From Symbiodinium natans (Eukaryota > Sar > Dinophyceae > Suessiales > Symbiodiniaceae): DNA of 32,500 nt. The number at the start of each line of letters is the position of its first letter. The first letter of the stretch is position 1. The DNA lies in contig CAJNDS010001236.1 in NCBI GenBank assembly GCA_905221605.1, positions 601,764 through 634,263 of the forward strand. The letters are read 5' to 3'. The position numbers and the translations under genes were made by a program. Positions 1 to 13,600 of this stretch are shown here, piece after piece. The notes beneath the pieces are model-generated. The model saw only the letters and a list, made by a program, of their open reading frames with translations. It was not told the origin of the DNA and did no database searches.

Positions 1-43
1 AAACCCTAAACCCTAAACCCTAAACCCTAAACCCTAAACCCTA
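1..43 (-). repeat. Telomere-type CCCTAAA tandem array at the window edge
   Basis: About six perfect AAACCCT units start at base 1, then the sequence turns unique. The first exon of the gene follows only 35 bases later and needs upstream coding sequence. Many identical arrays lie in the introns downstream, so this is more likely the end of an intronic array than a true telomere. Confidence 0.9.
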
Positions 44-77
44 TATAGGGCGGCCAATAAACCCTTGGGGTTGAAAG

Positions 78-122
78 GCGCCGTCAAGCCGGCGACTTCT
101 GGCCGTGCCCTTCGTGGCCAAG
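78..122 (+). CDS. Exon: DUF3645-like block, first part
   Basis: Reads RRLLAVPFVAK at its end and stops after AAG at a GC donor (gcctgg). It joins in phase 0 to the exon at 911, giving AVPFVAK|DKPSPAAEF, the hallmark VPxxAKDxPSxxxEF motif of DUF3645. The acceptor is taken as the AG at 76-77; its exact start is uncertain because several AGs are close. Being mid-domain, it shows that the gene continues to the left of the window. Confidence 0.8.
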
Positions 123-1477
123 GCCTGGCCATGTTCACGTAAGCAAGCTTCGGACTGCGGGTTCATAAGGCTTCGGGTTTAGGGTGTAGGGTTCAGGGTT
201 TAGGGCTTAGGGTTCCAAGGTTTAGGATTTAGGTTTAAGGTTTGGGATTCAGGGACTTTTGGCTGTTTTAAGGATTGTTTAGGGACCTGGGGCCTGAAGG
301 AGAGCCTGTTCTGAAATGTCGCTTAGAGAACGCGAGTCAGACGAAGAACCAATATCAGATTGGGAAAGGTTGCATAGTTTCGAGTTTTTCTTCACGTTTG
401 ATGCAGAGCTCCGTGTTATTCGTGCTGTTTGGACTTTCAGGAGTTTGGCGGTCTGATGCGGCTTGCAGCTTAATTTCACACTGTTTCTTGGAGAGACCCT
501 GTCCGGCCCTAGACCTGACAAGCACAAATACAGGCTTAGACCTGGATCTAAACGCCTCAACGCCTCTGGCCTTGGCGGATTAAAGCCCACTCAGTCTTGT
601 GGGGTGTTTTGGTATGAGGCAGAGGGCATTGAAAAGGCGCTGTCGCGGCTGCAGGGTTTGGTGTTTAGGGTTTCAGGGTTTGTGGTAGAAGGTTTCGGGG
701 GTGCTATGAAGCCAAAATCCCAAAACAAAACCAGCACAGCAAGGTTTCAGGTTTTCAGGCCTAAGCCAGAAACCCCGTAACCTCCAAATTAAAGCCTTAG
801 GGGCTGTGTAGTTTACCTCGACCTTTTGGGTCCTTTAAGGGCTAGTGAATTCAGGCCCCAGGAAGCAGTTTCAAGGCTGGTCGCGACCCCTCACCCTCGC
901 CCCATGCGAGGACAAGCCGAGCCCGGCGGCGGAGTTTGCACAGCCCGACGTGCTACTCGCCGACTTTTGGGGGCCGAAGCCCGAAATGCCTAGAATCCCT
1001 AAGCAACCAAGTCTTTGAGATTCCGAAAGCCCTAAACCTTGAAGCCAACATATTCCCGAAAGGTTTTGAAAGAGGGGTGCAGGAGCTGGGAGGGTCAAAA
1101 ACGTTAAGGACGGGGTGGTTGTTTCCCGTCAAGGAAGCATCAAAGGGCTAGCACGGGCACTCGAACCAGGCATAGCCATCAACTCTCTCAAATCCCAAAC
1201 CCTCAAGGTTTGAGCCCGATTTCCGAACTCAATGAGTCGAAACTCACCTATGCGCACAACATTCCCAAGCCCCAAGCACAAGCCAAGGCTGATCGGCTTC
1301 ACAGTGCCTGGAGCCCCAGCCTGCGGGTTAAGTTGACCATACATGGTAGTTTTTTGGTGGGTTTAGGGTTTAGGGTTTAGGGCTTAGGGCTTAGGGTCTA
1401 GGGTCTAGGGTCTAGGGTAGGGTCTAGGGTTTAGGGTTTAGGGTTTGGGATTATCGTTATCTCGCTCTCGCTCTCTT

Positions 1478-1510
<33 letters not shown>

Positions 1511-3407
1511 TGCTCTGGCTCCCGCTCTCGTTCTTGTTCTCGCTCTGTTGGTTTTCAGCGGCTGTCTTTCGGGCCACACGGCATCGCCAGGCCTTCAGTT
1601 TACGCGGAAGAGTCGCTTGCAGGTGTTTGAGTTTTTGTTGCCATCAGATCCAGTATTTTAGGGTTCCGGCTTCTACTTGTTAGCGATCGTTGGGGGTCTA
1701 GCAAGGCGCTGTGGTGGCCGAGATTTGAGGGTCATTTGTGGTGAAGTGAAGGCTCCGCAATCCAGGATGTTTTGTTTTTGTGTTCTTTATTTTTTTTCTG
1801 GGGGTGGGGGGGAGAGAGAGAGAGAGAGCCTTGCAAGAGATGATTCTCGGCCTACCTAGGCTCAATGACCTTGCTGATAATACTTCTATCCACGAACCTG
1901 ATGTAGGACCATGGCAGAGGTGTGTTTTCACGAAGTTGCGACTCCGTCCCTGGAGGATCGTGTAAAATCATGGCCAGGCACTCTCAAATCCGAGATCCCT
2001 GGCCCTAAGAATCCCCTGAGCCCGGGTAGGCAGATATCCGCCACGCCAGGCTGGCATACCGCTACGAAGGCCTCCGCCTGTCCGACACAGTCCAGATGTT
2101 GCACCACTTGCAGATGAAGTCGGGTCGAGCACCCTGGCCCTGTTTGGACCCGAATGAAACCAAGAACCCAAAAGGGGTTAGGGTTTAGGGGTTTCGGGTT
2201 TAGGGTTCAAGGTGTAGGGTTTAGGGGAAAAGCCCCAAATCTATGTATGGAAAACAACAATGCCGCGCCTTGCACGTCTCGAGTTGGAGAGGCCTTGCAG
2301 GGCTTGGGGTTGAGAGGTTTTCTCCTGGTGGTAGGGTTAGGGGTCTAGCGAAACCCTACCCAAGGGCTAACGTGAGAGTGTAAAATACCTGAAACAGCAA
2401 CTGTGCTTGAGCCTACGGGGTGAGCCCTGCCGATTGCAGAGCTTTGGCTGTTTTCTGCATAGCTGTTTTCGGTTCGAATGCTTTGCGGTTTTTACTCTTA
2501 TAAGTTAGGCGTTCAGGCGCTGAGACCGCAAACGCTCAGGAGTCAGGGCCCTGGGGCTCGCGCCCCACTTGCGTGCTCTTCGAGCGCTGGAAGGCCTTGG
2601 GCTTCAGACAAAGGTGGCAGGGCAGGAAGCGCGGAGAAGCGCCAGAACCCTCTCTAGGTAGGCCCTTGGGACATTGTATATTTTCCGTTATTTGGGTTGA
2701 AGAGGATCATATTCAGGAATATTTTTCAGAGGGTTTTAGGGGCCAACCTAGCTCTGCTTCTAAGGACTACACCATAACCCTAAACCCTAAACCCTAAACC
2801 CTAAACCCTAAACCACAAACCCTAAACCCTAAACCTTAAACCCTTTCTCCTGTGGAGGCGCTGGGCGGCAAGCGCTATGAGGAGAAGGGCGGCAAGTCAT
2901 CAGCCGGAGGCCTTCTGCCAACGTGTTCTAGCACGCAAGTGTTTCGGGCCCCAGTGGGATTCTGGGGTTCGGCCCGAACCTCATGTTTAGGGTTTAGGGT
3001 TTAGGGTTTAGGGTTTAGGGTTTAGGGTTTAGGGTTCGCAGTTCACAGTAACATCGCCGGGTCGTGAGATTGTAGCCGCAAGCTTCCAGAGCGTCTACCA
3101 GCCATTCAAGCCACAGGCCTCAACAACAGCGCTCCGCACCTTCGAAGACCAGTTGAAAAGTTTCAATTGAGATGTTCCCCCCTTATACCAACAGTCCTTA
3201 ATAGGGATTCCAGCACCCCTACTAGAATCCTATTAAGGGCTGTTAGTATAAGGGGGAACATCCCAAAGTTTAAACATAGCCCCGAATGCCACAGAATCCC
3301 AAACCCCAAGCAGCTTGACAGTTCAAACTCAGGGCACCTTATCTGGGAAACTTGCAAGCAACTAGAAGCTGAACCCTGAAGGCCCATTACATCAGCGATA
3401 CACCCCG

Positions 3408-3459
<52 letters not shown>

Positions 3460-6400
3460 ACCCCCCACCCCCAGCAACCCTGACACCACCCAAGGTGTTC
3501 ACCCCAAACCTCAAGAACCCCAAGTTGGGATGTGCCCCCTTATACTAACAGCCCTTGGTCGGGATTCTAATGGGGGGGGGGGGTACTGTAATCCCCATTA
3601 AGGACGCTTAGTATAAGGAGGAACTGCCTCCAAACACCTAACAACCCCGCAGCCCCAAAACCCTAAACCCCTATACCCTAAACCCCTTAACCCTAACCCT
3701 CTGGCCCATGAGATTCCTAACCCCATGATTTCTGCAAAGCCCAATGGCCGCAAGTAACCCCCAACCACCCCAGCCCCTTCCCTCCACCCCCTTCCCGACA
3801 TGTAGCCCTAAACCCTGAACCCTAAACCCCAAACCCTAAACCCTAAACCCTAAGCCCTAAACCCTAAGCCCTAAGCCCTAAACCCTAAACCCCGTCTCTG
3901 GCAAGGCCTGGAGCCTCTCAGCTGGGAAGTGCTCCTGGACGACGAGTGGAAGAAGCTGCCCAATTCCATCACCGCCGCTTGTGCGGCCTTTGAGAGGGGG
4001 GTACCCTAAACCCTAAACCCTCAACCCTAAACCCTAAACCCCATTTGAGGAACTTCGAGGGGTGGCGATGGGTGCGGAATCCGGCTTGAAGGGCAGTGGT
4101 TTAAGGTTGAGAGATTTGGCAGCTGAATGTCAGCAGAGCGGTCAGCCGGAAGGCTGCGTCAGATGTTCCTCATGATCCCAATGATGTTCTGTGCTCGGAG
4201 AGCTTACATGAGAATTCGGTGCATAGTTGTCTTGTCGGAACCCTACAGCCTAGGCCCCAAGTGGGCTTAAGATTGAAGTTGACTAAGCAATGGGCTTGTG
4301 ATGTTGGGGGGATGGAGGTTCTCTCATGTCCATTCTTGCCTGGAACTTGCGGATGAGTTGATATGAGCATGTGCATTCGTTTATGCATTAGCACAGAAGT
4401 CTACGTATACGAGTGGAGGAGAGTTGTCAGGAGCTTCTGCCAGTTCTAATTACTGGCATGATATGGCATGATTGAACAACATCGGGGGTGCCCCCAACAA
4501 GACACTGGGCGTCGAGAGGAGGGGGAATTCCCAGCCATCCAAAGCCCAAACCGCGCTCAATTTTCGTCGCTGCCCAGGAGAAGCTGCGGGAGGCGGTGGC
4601 GATGAAGCAGACCAAGATACGGTTCAAAGGCCCGCCGTGTTGAATGTGTAGTAGCTTTGGGGGTAAGACGCGACATCCCAAAGCACCGAAGCCTTTGCAG
4701 GCTCGCGGATTCGTGCTGCACCCCTTTAGCGGCAATAGAAGCTCAGGGAAGTTTAGGGTTTAGGGTTTTAGGGTTTAGGGTTCAGGGTCTAGGTTGAGGA
4801 ATCGGGAGTTTTTTGTTGAAACTTTTGGTTCTCACAGCTTACAAGCATCTGCCCTTGTCGAACAAAGCTGTTTAGGGCCACAGCTGGAGGGAGATTGCAG
4901 AGCTCAGGTTTGGGGGGTTCAACGCTGGGAGTGCTGTCAAGTGCACAACATCTACGGTGCAGGGTTTGGGAGGGTTTAGGGTTTAGGATTTGTGGTTTAG
5001 GGTTTAGGTTTAGGTTTAGGAAGTTTTCTTGGCTCTTTTGAAGCTTTGTCATGGCTCACAGCCCCAAGCAAGATCAGCACAAGGCAGCCACTTGTCAGCC
5101 CAAGTCAACGAAAGCCAAGCGCATCAGGCTTCGGCGCCCAGCCCTACGAGATTGACTTGGCCGCTCTGCTTCAGGGAGTAAAAGGGCCTCTAGGGTTCGG
5201 TTCGGGCAGGGCTTAGCAGCATCCAAAGCGCCAGGGTTTAACCTTTTAGGGATTCCAGGGTTCAGGGGCTTGTACTAACAGCCCTTAATAGGGATTATGG
5301 TACCCCCTACTAGAATCCCTATGAAGGACGGTTTGTACAAGGGGGAACATCCCAAGGTTCAGGGCAGCTTTAAGGTTTCAGGACCTAGTCACAGCAACTG
5401 GGGCATGGCTGCGTGGGTCCTGGGTAGGATAAGGGGGATTCTTAAAAGGGAGCCCTTCTGAACCCTCAGGGACCTTATTCGTCCCCCCAATCCCATGCCC
5501 CCAGTGGGAGGAGTGCGACTGTGAGGATTTCGGGTTTCGGGTGGGTGCTGCGGCCAAGTTCGAGAGGGATCTATGGTCCCAACATAGGGGTACCCCCTTT
5601 TATGACCCCAAATGAAATAGAATCTCCTTGAAGGGACCCCTAAAGAGAAGCTGGAGTTTGGGACACCGCACTGACATTGGTTTTGAAGAGTTCTAGGGAG
5701 TCCCAACAGGAGGTTGTGGGCCCTAAGCCCTAAACCCTAAACCCTAAACCCTAAACCCCCACTTGAGGAAGCCATGGTGCAAGTGAACCTGAAATCCCAC
5801 AAGAAGCGCGACATCCGGCAAGTGGAGTCCTCTGCGAAGAGGCCGACTGGGGGGTTTAGGGTTTAGGGTTTGGGGTTTAGGTTTTGGGGGTCTAGTAGGG
5901 TGTCCAGCCACAGCGTCACAGGGATTCACTTCATGGCTGACGAGGGTTTAGGGTTCAGGGTGTAGATGTTTAAAGTTGTTTTTGGGTTTTTGGGATGTTC
6001 GAGGTTCGGGTTAAAGGTTGAGTGGGGCCAGAACCCAGTGAAGCAAGGACCCTAAATACCCCAAGTACCTCAGACCCTCAGACCCTCAACCCTAAACCCT
6101 GAACCCTCAACCCTCAACCCTAAACCCTAAACCCTACACCCTAAACCCTAAACCCTAAACCCTAGCCCTAAACCCTAAACCAGGGGGGACGAGCTGAAGC
6201 TGCCGGAGTTACAAGCACTCTCCTCCTCGACTGGAGATGAGGCGACGGTGGGGCGTAGGGGCTCTGTTCTGGGGGCTTCCGGAAGTCGCTGTGGTTTCAT
6301 AGGGTTTAGGGTTTAGGGTTCAGGGTTCAGGGTTTAGGGTTTAGGGTTTAGGGTTTAGGGTAGGGCTTAGGCTTAGGCTCGGTGATCTTGTTGCAAACCC

Positions 6401-9400
6401 TGCGCAATGCCCACACTCTTTGACAGAGGGCTTTGGGGGGGCCCGGAAAAAGCCAGGGAGGGGAGGAGAGCGGGTGTGCGCACGAACATTAATCGAAATT
6501 ATCTAAATTAATTTCATTTGCAAAACTGGGTGTTCGAATTTACTTCATTTAGCTCATTTAATTCCTGAAGTGGCCTGGTCGATGCCAGGATTGCGCCCCC
6601 CCCCCCTTAATTAAATTAATTTAGTGACTTTAGTGTATTCTATTTAGCCTATTTCCGGCCAATCAAGTAAGTTACATCGGTTAAATTCGTAGAATTGTTT
6701 TTGAGTTTAATTCGTTTAACCTATATAATATGTTTGTATACAGAAGATGATATTCTTCTCGTCAGCACTTCGTTGTCGCTTTGCTTAGTGCGACCATTTC
6801 CCGAAAGTAATGTTGATCTCTGATGCCCTGTACCTTAATACGAAGCCCTGAAAAACCCGACGTCTGAAGCCCGGGGACGCTCCTGCTGCCTCCCTCCTGC
6901 TGCAACTGCAAAGACCAAAGACATGGCTTGGTTCATCGAACTAAGCGTCCGGACATCCTGGTCCTAGTCAGAAGTCCGAAAAGGTTCAATGTTCAGGGCT
7001 GTCAGACTTGCAAGACTTAAGGGCCTGTGATCTGTTAACAATTCAGAATGTTCAGTTAAGCCTGGAACCCTGCAATCGCCAACCAAGACCCAGAAGCCTC
7101 AGAAGTTTCCCCTGGGCAGGAATCCAAGAAGAAGAAAAAGAAGCCAGAGGAGGAGAAACCCGAAGCCGACGCGGGCGACGCGGCCTTGGCAGGAGCGGAA
7201 GAAACGCCTGGTTTCTGGGTGTACCATAAGGGTCGGAATAATTACTAATAATCTTCCCTTATGGTCCCTTTAGAACTATGCTACAACAACCCCCCAAACC
7301 CTGTTCTAATTATTGAGGCCCCTATAGTACAGTTTAGGTTTTTGCGTGCCAGGGTTTGGGATCTGGGGTTTAAGGTTCTGCCAGCTGGGGTTTGAGGTTT
7401 ATAGGTTCTAAACTTTGGAACATATGAGTTGAGACGTTTAGCCTGAGAATTTCACTGAGAAGACCTTTGCAAGCCACTGAAACCCTCAACTCCAAACGTT
7501 CAAGCCAAGCCCCAGGTAGCCCCATGTGCCCTTTTGCCCGTTTTTTGGGGTTCTAGGTGCCCTTCTAAAGTAGCCAAGCCCCAGAAGGGTCTATGGCTAA
7601 TATAGGGGTCGGAATTCGGAATAAGTACTAATAGTGTTCCCTTATGGTCCCTTTATAAATATACTATAATAGCCCCCAGAACACAGTTCTAAATATTAAG
7701 GCCCTAATGTCACTGGGCTCCCAAGTCTTGCAGGAGGAGAGGTGCAGGAGAAGAAGCCCGAAGGCCATGCGCAGGCGCCTGTGGGCTTTCGCTGATCGAG
7801 ATGCCACCGGGTTTAGGGTTTAGGGTTTAGGGTTCAGGGTTTAGGGTTTAGGGTTTAGGGTTTAGGGTTTAGGGTTTAGGGTTTAGGGTTTAGTGCTTTG
7901 AAGCCTTGATCCCGTAAGTCTGCGGCGGCTTTTTCGAGAGCTTACTTCTCGCGAAGCCCCCAGAACTCCGAACCACACAAACTGCCCTGAATTTATGGGC
8001 CCCAAAACCACGTAAACCTACAGGATCCTACTATTGGACGTGGTTTTTGGGTCCCCTACACTGAGCCTTAGCTCGAAGCGGAGAGGTCGCGATGGAGCTC
8101 CTCGGCCCTGTGCCGGAGATTGTCCTGTGGTACCTGCCGCCTTGGCTATTCTTGGAAATGTGTTGCGTCTTGTTTCTTGTTGGGGCTGCAAGTTTAGGGT
8201 TTAGGGTTTAGGGTTTAGGGTTTAGGGTTTAGGGTTTAGGTTCTCTCTGGCATTTGAGGACCACGGGTTAAGTCTGATCAAGATTTGGGGCTCTCGAGTC
8301 GTCTTGTTGATGACGGCTGAGAGGCTTTTGAAGAGTAGCCAAGGCTGACTATGGTCTTCGATGCCGTGTTGCCCCTTGGGCTGAGAGTTGTGCCCAGGGT
8401 TTGGGGGTTTGGGGTTCACCTATAGGGCCCGGATTTAGTTGGCAATTGGACTTTGAAGGCTTGAAGGCTTGGGGTTGTGGGGTCAGTTTGGACATTGCAT
8501 GATCTAGACCTGCACGAAAAAAGTCTCCCAACCTACAATCCAAAACGCTGAGCCTGCAACTACCAGCGGACTTTCTTAAGCTCGCACGGTGCCAGGCCCC
8601 CTTCGATATCGCCCTTTACGTTTCAGGTCTCGCCGGTCTGGCCACCACTCCCCCCTTTTCTCAGCCCCCAAGCACCACCTGAGAAGGCACGAAAACAGGG
8701 GCGGTAAAGCAACATAATTGAAGGTGCAGGCTTGTGAAGGAAAGTGCTGCTTTAAACCTCCTTCTGCAGCAGATGGATCGACCCACCAACACAGCATGGA
8801 ATGCCGCCAACACAGCATGGAATGCAGAGGAAGCCAGGGAAGGAGCATCATGATTTCCACCGTGCTGAATCTTCTTCGGAGCCTGAACCTCCCTACGATC
8901 CTGAGTCCAAATCTCCAACCTCTCCAATGTCTTGTGCATCCTCAAAAGCCCAAAGCAGCCGACGGTACCCGACAGCGCCCTAGGCGGCAACAGCCCTACA
9001 AGCTGTCCGCAACGGGCCAAGAGCTGGGCTCCTCCATGCTGTTCTCCTCTCGGATAGGCCGAAAGCTTTAGGGTTTGAGGTTTAGGGTTTAGGGTTTAGG
9101 GGGGAGTGAAGTTGGGGGAAGGGGGGGGAGTCTGCAATCTTTCCACCCAACTAAGACGAAGAGTTCAGACAGCATGCATTTTTGTTCTGTTATAAGGGAC
9201 AACTGCTTAGGCTTACACGTAGCATGTATCTCGAAATCTTATGTCCATGTGTGTATTAAATATGTATCTAAAGCATGACGGGTAAAGTCAGTTAAACATT
9301 CAGGGATAAAGCTCAGCAAAGCCATGACGGCACACTGAAGTGGATTCGGCTGCCGACATCTGTGTGGCAGAGCGGTTTCCACCTCGAGGAATCTTCAAAA

Positions 9401-10601
9401 ATGAGGTTATCGAAGCGTTCATGCAAATTGATCAGGAGTCGAGTCTAAGCTAGGAAAGACGAATCAATCAGCCTTCACCCAATAGTTCAAAAGCAGCTTA
9501 AGATATTCAACTTGTTCAAGCTTAACTACGCAGGGATCCTAACCTTTACGTTTTGTGGGTTTTTAAGTTATACGGCGCGGTCAACAGCGATGAATGTTCA
9601 CAGTGGCTACCCCCCCTAAACAACTAGCCCTATACCCCAACGCCCTGTGCAGAATTCACCTGGTTCAGGCTTCTCGGGTACGCCCTCGTCGCTGCTGCCC
9701 GAAGACTTGGGGACCTGCCTCTTCGAAGCCGAGAACGAAGGCACCCCCGGAAAGCCGAGCTCTGGGGGCTTCAGGCTTCGGGTCTAATGGGGGTTTGAGG
9801 ACTCCAAAAGGGTTTAGGGTTTAGGGTTTAGGACTTGGGATGTTCAGGGCCTGCGTGTTCATGGATGGTCAGGGAGTTTTTCGGAGTTTCTGGCGTCCTG
9901 TTGGGCAGAAAAGGATGCGCAACATAACGTGGGACACCTTTTCGGGATCATTGCCCTTAGTCTCGCACGCCCTAAACCCCGAGCAACTCCCCTATAGGCC
10001 CCTTGACATAAAGGGTGATCGCTTGCTTTATAGGCCCGGGGATGGTGACAGCGCTTGATGTGTTAAGAGCAGGCTTTGTCATCGGACTTTTTGGGGGTCT
10101 GGGGCTACAGCCGCTAACCCAGCAGCTGAAACCTCTGAAGCCTCTGAATGCTTGGCATGCCCCGCGACGAGTCGACGTGCCGCAGCGAGGCGAAATCCTC
10201 TCCGTCCTTAGTGACGAGCAGCACGTGGTCCCGCCCCTGATCGAGATGGCGGCCGACTGGTCACCCGAGAGTATCCTGCCGCTTTTCGGCAGTATCGGCG
10301 GGATCATCAACAAATAACTGCAGCTTCGAGATCCCGATTAGGGTTGGGTTGTCGGTGTGGTGCTTAAACATACTCACATTGGGTTGGGGGTTTGAGGGTT
10401 TACCCGTGACAGTCTTGTGCGACGAAGCCTCTCTGAGCTTTCCCATGTTGCTCCAATCATGCATGCGTGCGAGGGACACGGTGGCAACGAGCAAGGACAG
10501 ACTGAATGCATCATCGTTTGTATATGTATGCAAATACATATATACATATTGTTTATATATATATATACATATATGTGTGTCTGTGTATATATGTGTATAT
10601 G

Positions 10602-10632
<31 letters not shown>

Positions 10633-13600
10633 GTCTACATATATAGATAGAGCTCTAGTGGTGTGTTGTTGTGGTTGCAGGACCCCGTGTACCACTGTCT
10701 CATCGACACGGGCGCGCTCGTGATGGGCTTCACCAACGAGGAGGTGGCGAAGGTTCTGCTGAAGAAGCTGCCTGAGGAGCTCTTCGATGCTTGGCCATCC
10801 ATGTAATGATTAGAGTATATATATATATATATATAGTAGTACAGTAGTTAGTATAGTAAGTATAGTAATATAGTAGTTATAGTAATAACAGTAATTATAG
10901 TAATGTAGTATTATAGCAATATAGTAATATAGCAATATAGTAATATAGTAATATAGTAATATAGTAATACAGTAATACAGTAATACAGTAATATAGTAAT
11001 ACAGTAATATAGTAATAGTGTAGTATAATAATATGGTAATATAGTAATATAGCAATATAGTAATATAGTAATATAGTAATATAGTAATAGTAATATAGTA
11101 ATATAGTAATATAGTAATATAGTAATATAGTAATATAGTAATATAGTAATATAGTAATATAGTAATATAGTAATATAGTAATATAGTAATATAGTAATAT
11201 AGTAATATAGTAATATAGTAATATAGTAATATAGTAATATAGTAATATAGTAATATAGTAATATATAATTTAGTAATATAGTAACATTACTATATAGTAA
11301 CATAGTAATATAGTAACATAGTAATATAGTAATATAGCAATTTAGTAATTTTGTAATATAGTAGTATAGTAACACAGTAATACGGTAATATGGTACTATG
11401 GTAAAATCGTAATATAGTAATATAGTAGTTTTGTAATATAGTTATATAAAATAGTAGTAAACTAATGAGGCTGATTAGTCATTTACGGATCTTTTGTGTT
11501 CTTTGGGGATTTAGGATTGTGCCCGGCCCTTGGCGCTTCCCGGGCTTCACGGTCGGCATCTGATTTCATCACGGCATCCGTAATGCTTTCTTTGTAGCCG
11601 CATGTGTCCCGCTTACTGGGAGCCTAAGTTGCTTTTAGGCTCGGGTTGGTGCCTCACTCTGCACCCCAGACCTAGACACCAACCACTGAACCCTTGACTG
11701 CCAAAACCCTGAATTCGTAACCTCAACCTCAACACTGGATAGGATTCCAGAACCGCCACACTACTGTAGTTCAGAGCCCGCAAAGGATGGTGTTGCCTAC
11801 TTCGATGACCGCGATGCTCCAATGGTCATCCTTCGCGGAGCAGTGAAACCGGCTTCGCGTCAAATTCGTTGCAACGGAAGTGTCCGGACTTGCTTGTTCT
11901 GAGTACTGTACTCGTAGACGCTGTGCGTCGCCCACGCAGAAGCTTTGAGGGTTCATGGTGGGGGGGCTTGCAGCGGGGGCGAGAGGGGTGGGAACAAAAT
12001 CCCGGAACCCTCAACCCTACACCCTAAACCCTAAACCCTAAAACTGGCCCAGGCTTTGCTGAGCGAAGCCGGTGTTCCCATGGATCGGCGCTTCACGTTC
12101 TTCGACCAGGCACGCCCTACGAGGCTTTAGGGTTTGGTTTGGTAAGCAGGTCAGGAACCCTAAACCCTAAACCCTAAACCCTAAACCCTAAACCCTAAAC
12201 CCTAAACCCTAAACCCTAAACCCTAAACCCTAAACCCTGGACCTGTCAGGGGGATGATTGGGGAGGTGTTTTAATTCGGGTCTTCAAGACTGTGACTGGT
12301 TAACAGTTGGGTCCAGGCGGGATCTCGCCGCTGAAGCACTCGGGATGTTTTGGCGATTCCGGGTATAGACCCTGGCAGAAACCCAAAAGCACGCCCCCAC
12401 CCTCTACCTGCCCGTGCGAAGGTGCACACGACGGGCACCGACACGAAGCAGCCCCTGGGACGCCGAGTGGTAGTAGCCGTTTCCATCCTTTTGTCTGGTT
12501 TGACTATTTTTCTGTGCAAAAACTCTTTTGTTCCAACAGTGTAGTGGTGGGAAACGAGGCCCTTGCAGAGCTATGCGGCTTTGACGCTTTCGGCCTCCAT
12601 GACCTTTCGGGACTACGCGCCCTTCGGCCCAATTCCTCGAAGCTCGCAGCTCTGTGCAGAGGCCCTCAAGGAGTGTAGGGTTGACGGATCAGAAGGTTCT
12701 AGGTAGGCCCTTTGGGACATTATATATATGTTCCTTTATTGGGTTTAAGAGGATCATATGCAGGGATATGTTCAGAGGGCTCTAAGGTTCATCCTAAAAT
12801 TTGTAGTTCAGGGTGTTCTTGCTTGAGGATTTATTTCTTGTTCAGCGTCTACACTTTAGAGCTCGGGGCCTTGAAAAGAGGGAGAGGTCTCTTAAGCTCA
12901 AGAGCTCTGACAAGACACTCCACTCACCGCTGACTCGTGGGGAATCCATCCTGTGGAGTTCAGGTTTGGAGTTTAGGGACTAGGTGATTTTAAGCCACAC
13001 AAATCTCCTTCACCAATGCCAGGTGATTGCAAGGCTTTGGTGTAGGGAGTCCTATAGGGCGTTTAAGTCGGGACTTGAGTGGGGGCTGAGTGGGGTTCTA
13101 GGTTCAGGGCTCAGCAATTGCACGTCCACCTCCGCATCTCCCGGAATAAAGCCGCATTCTGGCCTCTGGAACTAAAACTAAGCACCGTCACCCTAAACAT
13201 GGTAGCCCAGTGGTACCCTTTACCATTATTTTTGGGGTGCTGCGTTCTTATATAAAGTAACCAACCCATGTTAGGGTTTAGGGTTTAGGGTTTAGGGTTC
13301 AGGGTTCAGGGTTCAGGGTTCAGGGTTGAGGGTTTAGGGTTTAGGGTTTAGGGCTGGCAAGTCAACGGACCAAGGCAGGGGGCTTGGCGCATGCGTGGCC
13401 TGGGCAAGGGCCAGAAGCTTCGCAGCCGGGTTGAAGTCTTGTGCACCCAGACCATTGGGAGGATCCAAAAAGTGTATCGGGTTTAGGGTTTAGGGTTTAG
13501 GGTTTAGGGTTTAGGGTTTAGGGTTTAGGGTTTAGGTGAAGTAATACCAGGTACTTTTGGGGGTTCCACTTTGTGGATCCTTCCCAGGGGTCTGGGAAAC

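Noticed and set aside
5920-5941. Tiny exon (IHFMADE or GFTSWLTR)
   Set aside because: Exon 5768-5841 joins 6184-6247 in phase without it; no frame of the stretch improves the join.
9364-9433. Exon-like stretch (RFPPRGIFKNEVIEAFMQID)
   Set aside because: The exons at 8984-9057 and 9669-9740 already join perfectly within a conserved motif, leaving no room for it.
10911-11375. 154-codon minus-strand ORF of Tyr/Ile/Leu repeats
   Set aside because: It is only the translation of the ATAGTAAT microsatellite, whose unit produces no stop in that frame.
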